NCBI GenBank assembly: GCA_003518745.1
Contig: DOYB01000072.1
Location: 1-8,152, forward strand
Origin: Selenomonas sp.
GTDB lineage: Bacteria > Bacillota > Negativicutes > Selenomonadales > Selenomonadaceae
Reading direction: 5' to 3'
Length of the DNA stretch: 8,152 bases
Shown: positions 5,480 to 8,152 of the stretch, one piece after another
Layout: each line of letters begins with the position of its first letter
How positions within the stretch are numbered: the first letter of the stretch is position 1
Position numbers and translations under genes: made by a program
The notes under the pieces: generated by a model
Databases searched by the model: none
The model's input: only the letters and a program-made list of their open reading frames with translations
Told to the model about the DNA's origin: nothing

Positions 5480-6376
5480 TTGGATATAAGGCGCTGCGAG
5501 CTCTGCCCCAGAAGATGCAGGGCTGACCGCACAAAGGAAACAGGATTTTGCGGGGCCGGCGATAAGGCCCGAATCGCTCTGGTTTCACTGCACCCATGGG
5601 AGGAACCCTGTCTTACCGGAGCAAAGGGGGCAGGTACAGTCTTTTTCTCATACTGCAACCTCAAATGCTGTTATTGTCAGAACCATGAAATAAGCCATTT
5701 TGGAAAAGGGCTTGAGGTTTCAGACAAAAGGCTCGGGGAAATATTTCTGGAGCAGCAGGCGCAGGGCGCGGCCACACTGGATCTGGTCACCCCCACCCAT
5801 TATGTGCCCCAAATCCTGTACGCCCTTGCCATTGCAAAGGAAAAAGGCTTCTCCCTTCCGGTGGTATATAATTCCAGCGCCTACGAAACAGTGGAAACCA
5901 TAGAATCCCTGAGAGGCAGCGTGGACATTTTCCTGCCGGATCTTAAATACTGGGACGAAAAGAGCGCCTTGGAATATTCCAAGGCGCCGGATTATGTCGC
6001 AACCGCGAAAAAAGCCATAAGTAAAATGGTGGAAATCACAGGCTCCGTACAAATTGATGAGAATGGTCAAATGACCCGTGGTGTATTGGTAAGGCATCTG
6101 GTCCTTCCGGGACACAGGAAGGAAAGCATGGAAATCCTGGACTGGCTTTGGGAGAGCTTTGGGAGCGACATTTACATAAGCCTTATGAACCAGTATACGC
6201 CCATGTACCAGGCTCTAGGGCACAAGCAGCTTGGCAGGAGGCTCACCACCTTCGAATACGAATCCGTAGCCGACCACGCAGGGGAACTTGGCATCACCCA
6301 ATGCTATACCCAGGAAAGACGAGCCGCCTCGGAGGAATATGTTCCACGCTTCGACGGAAGCGGAGTCCTGCCATAA
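5480..6376 (+). CDS. PflX-type radical SAM protein (COG1313-like)
   Basis: This 298-residue protein matches the PflX group of radical SAM proteins, relatives of pyruvate-formate-lyase activating enzymes. The N-terminus has a cysteine cluster typical of the group, CELCPRRC plus GFCGAG (Cys6, 9, 13, 24). The CxxxCxxC cluster that binds the SAM-cleaving [4Fe-4S] centre is Cys59, Cys63 and Cys66 (YCNLKCCYCQNHEIS). Further family marks are WEEPCLTG (40-47), DLVTPTHYVPQI (101-112), YNSSAYE (130-136), DIFLPDLKYWD (149-159), VRHLVLPG (204-211) and ISLMNQYTP (233-241). The physiological reaction of PflX is not established. TTG 5480 is taken as start because GGAGG (5466-5470) lies nine bases upstream and the Cys motif follows at once; in-frame codons further upstream overlap the LtaS-like gene. 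It starts 4 bases after that gene's stop, the third gene of the operon. No glycyl-radical enzyme partner is visible nearby. Confidence 0.88.
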   Translation: MDIRRCELCPRRCRADRTKETGFCGAGDKARIALVSLHPWEEPCLTGAKGAGTVFFSYCNLKCCYCQNHEISHFGKGLEVSDKRLGEIFLEQQAQGAATLDLVTPTHYVPQILYALAIAKEKGFSLPVVYNSSAYETVETIESLRGSVDIFLPDLKYWDEKSALEYSKAPDYVATAKKAISKMVEITGSVQIDENGQMTRGVLVRHLVLPGHRKESMEILDWLWESFGSDIYISLMNQYTPMYQALGHKQLGRRLTTFEYESVADHAGELGITQCYTQERRAASEEYVPRFDGSGVLP

Positions 6377-6385
6377 CTTTATCTT

Positions 6386-8152
6386 TTAGAAAAACTCTTC
6401 CGGCTCTCCCTTCACATCTTCTGTCAGCAGATGGTCCCCCAGCATGGTTGTAAGAGCCTGACGCGTGAAGGAATAGGTATCGGACGCAAAATCCTGTTCG
6501 GGCGAGTACCGATTGGAGGGCGCGTTCAATATCCCGCACACGGTATCGTAAAGCATGTCGTTTGTGAAATATCTGCCCCTGTGCTGACGAAGAATCTCTG
6601 TACGCTCAGGGAATGCCCGCTGATAAGTTGGGGAAAGATAGATGAACATGGGAATCCTGACCATGTCGAAGCTGAACACATCGGGGTTGTGGGAAATCTC
6701 AAGATTTTCGCCATGATCGGAAAAATAAACCATTGAAACAAGGTTGAGATTATCCTTGGCATAGTTAAAAATCTGAGACAATACATAATCCGTATAGAGG
6801 ATGGTATTGGCATAGGCCGGCGTAGAGGTGCCTGTGCCGGCACCCTCCTCTGTTTTCCATTTGTTGAAGGTCCACGGATAGCGATTGTAATAGTAAATAT
6901 GGCTCCCCATCAAATGCAGCACAACGAAATTGTTCTTCTTGGGGTCTATCTTTTCGAGATACGGCAGAAGGGCTTCATCATACTTATCCGAATAGTTATA
7001 GGAATCATCTGTCCACTCCGCATGGTCCGCGGTCTTCGCCACCATGGTTATGGCGCTGTCAAACTGACCGTAACGCCCCTGATTGCTGAACCACCAGGTT
7101 TCATAGCCGGCCTTCTTCGCCACGTCTATGATTGAAGCCGATTCATAGAATTCCTTGTCATTGTACTGGCTCTGCTCCGTCAGTGCCCGCTGAAGTGTCG
7201 GCACCGTCTGTGACCACGACGAATACACGTTTTTGAACAACAGGAAGTCCGGATTCTCCAGCGCCTGCTGACTGAGCCACGGGGTGTTATCGTATGGGAA
7301 ATCAGGAGTAAATGCCTTCATGTAGTTTCTTGAAGCAGACTCCCCTATAACAACTATCACAGTCCCCGGCACCTCTGCGGCAAGGGTTTCCGAAGGGTCA
7401 AGGTAAAGTGTCTGGAACCGTTCCTCATAATTCGTTTCATACTCCTGGGTCTGTGCCACATAAGTGGTGACATCTCCCCAAAGCTCTGCTATCGAAGTAA
7501 GCGGAACATACCATATCAAGGCCGCGACAGCCCCGCCAAGCACCAGAATAACAGCGCTTTCGTGGAGCGCGTCAGCTTTCCCCCTCAGCAATCGATCCCC
7601 AAAACGACAATGGATTCTATACGCCTTGTAAAGGAGCAGCCCAATCACCGCCACAATCAAGGCCATATAGCCTATGCCCACATTCGACTCCAAAAAATCT
7701 ATGCTCTCCCGGTAATTTGTGAGGTACAGTGCCATCAGCGAAGCCGGAGACAGACAGTGCCACACCATGCAGTAATAGGCATATTGCACGAAGGGTATTA
7801 TCATGCAGGCAAAATTCAGGAGAGTCATAAGCGCCGCTGTAGACCTTATCTTATGCGACCTCATAAGGAGCCCCTCAAGGCTGCTCAAAGACAGGAATAT
7901 GCATGTGCCCACAATGAAGTCAAAACAGACCAGGGACATGTACCAGCCCTTTTCATAGGTCCATGTGTAGAGAATCGGAAATGCCGAGCACCACGCCAGC
8001 CCCGATATCAGATTAGGCAGATTCTCCTTAGAATACAGCGGCATACGATTCCCTGCCTGCAGGAGAAACAAGCCCAGCACAATGGGAATCAAAATAGGCA
8101 TGTAATACTGCGCTCCCATATCCTGCCCGATATTGATATAAAAAGCAATCAG
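6386..8152 (-). CDS. EptA/CptA-like phosphoethanolamine transferase, N-terminus beyond the right edge
   Basis: At least 588 residues are visible: several hydrophobic segments in the first 210 residues, then a periplasmic sulfatase-fold catalytic domain. Counting from the ATG at 8119, catalytic residues typical of EptA-type enzymes are Glu260 (VIVVIGESASRNYM), the nucleophile Thr305 (SQTVPTL), His407 (LMGSHIYYYNRYP), Asp468-His469 (YFSDHGENL) and His477 (SHNPD). These enzymes transfer phosphoethanolamine from phosphatidylethanolamine to lipid A or LPS core, reducing negative surface charge and often sensitivity to cationic peptides. The frame stays open from 8119 to the window end (LIAFYINIGQD before that Met), and the only purine-rich site is one base from the ATG, so the true start is probably upstream. 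The gene is convergent with the radical SAM gene, with a 9-bp gap. Whether the acceptor is lipid A, core sugar or another glycan cannot be told. The family call is strong. Confidence 0.88.
   Translation of the reverse strand: MIAFYINIGQDMGAQYYMPILIPIVLGLFLLQAGNRMPLYSKENLPNLISGLAWCSAFPILYTWTYEKGWYMSLVCFDFIVGTCIFLSLSSLEGLLMRSHKIRSTAALMTLLNFACMIIPFVQYAYYCMVWHCLSPASLMALYLTNYRESIDFLESNVGIGYMALIVAVIGLLLYKAYRIHCRFGDRLLRGKADALHESAVILVLGGAVAALIWYVPLTSIAELWGDVTTYVAQTQEYETNYEERFQTLYLDPSETLAAEVPGTVIVVIGESASRNYMKAFTPDFPYDNTPWLSQQALENPDFLLFKNVYSSWSQTVPTLQRALTEQSQYNDKEFYESASIIDVAKKAGYETWWFSNQGRYGQFDSAITMVAKTADHAEWTDDSYNYSDKYDEALLPYLEKIDPKKNNFVVLHLMGSHIYYYNRYPWTFNKWKTEEGAGTGTSTPAYANTILYTDYVLSQIFNYAKDNLNLVSMVYFSDHGENLEISHNPDVFSFDMVRIPMFIYLSPTYQRAFPERTEILRQHRGRYFTNDMLYDTVCGILNAPSNRYSPEQDFASDTYSFTRQALTTMLGDHLLTEDVKGEPEEFF

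Noticed and set aside
5206..5664. Open frame of 152 codons on the minus strand
   Set aside because: It is antisense to the well-supported LtaS-like and radical SAM genes, with no recognisable domain or start signal.
6347..6362. Perfect hairpin CGCTTC-GACG-GAAGCG at the end of the radical SAM gene
   Set aside because: It lies inside the coding sequence and no T run follows on either strand. The nearest T-rich stretch is about 14 bases away, so it does not look like a terminator for the convergent genes.

Overview
This window most likely comes from a diderm (Gram-negative-type) Firmicute, probably a Negativicute of the Selenomonas/Mitsuokella/Centipeda kind. That placement is inference. It rests on a Firmicute-style gene set (CarD, FtsZ, a DeoR-family repressor, an LtaS-like enzyme) found together with an EptA/CptA-type phosphoethanolamine transferase, which normally decorates outer-membrane lipid A or lipopolysaccharide core. 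The DNA is roughly half G+C by eye. TTG starts occur, and Shine-Dalgarno sites are purine-rich in the Firmicute manner.

Left block, minus strand (bases 1 to about 2200): ftsZ, tcdA and carD form a tight operon read right to left. The ftsZ stop overlaps the tcdA start (TGATG). carD begins 11 bases after the tcdA stop, at a TTG behind a strong Shine-Dalgarno site, and runs off the left edge. The set joins cell division, maturation of the tRNA modification ct6A, and an RNA-polymerase-binding regulator. No other division or cell-wall (dcw) gene is visible beside ftsZ.

Divergent gap (2185-2701): this stretch is busier than a plain spacer. On the minus strand there is a near-consensus promoter (TTGAAT, 17 bp, TATAAT), a perfect inverted repeat over its -35 box, and about 150 bases later an intrinsic terminator that is fully paired only as minus-strand RNA. 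Together they outline a short self-contained transcription unit of about 175 nt. It carries a possible 32-codon ORF whose stop lies inside the terminator hairpin. The unit lies upstream of ftsZ, which has a separate, weaker candidate promoter. On the plus strand a good promoter (TTGCCT, 17 bp, TACAAT) and a set of ACAATAA repeats precede the DeoR-type gene.

Right block, plus strand (2702-6376): a DeoR-family regulator, a membrane-anchored LtaS-like phosphotransferase/sulfatase-fold enzyme (ATGA overlap) and a PflX-type radical SAM protein (TTG start 4 bases after the previous stop) form one operon. At the right edge, on the minus strand and only 9 bp from the end of the radical SAM gene, lies most of an EptA/CptA-like phosphoethanolamine transferase whose start is beyond the window. 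Two different alkaline-phosphatase-superfamily membrane enzymes therefore flank one radical SAM gene. This suggests an envelope-modification locus, but the substrates cannot be read from sequence.

The observations most worth following up are the short transcription unit upstream of ftsZ and the divergent FtsZ in a non-dcw context.
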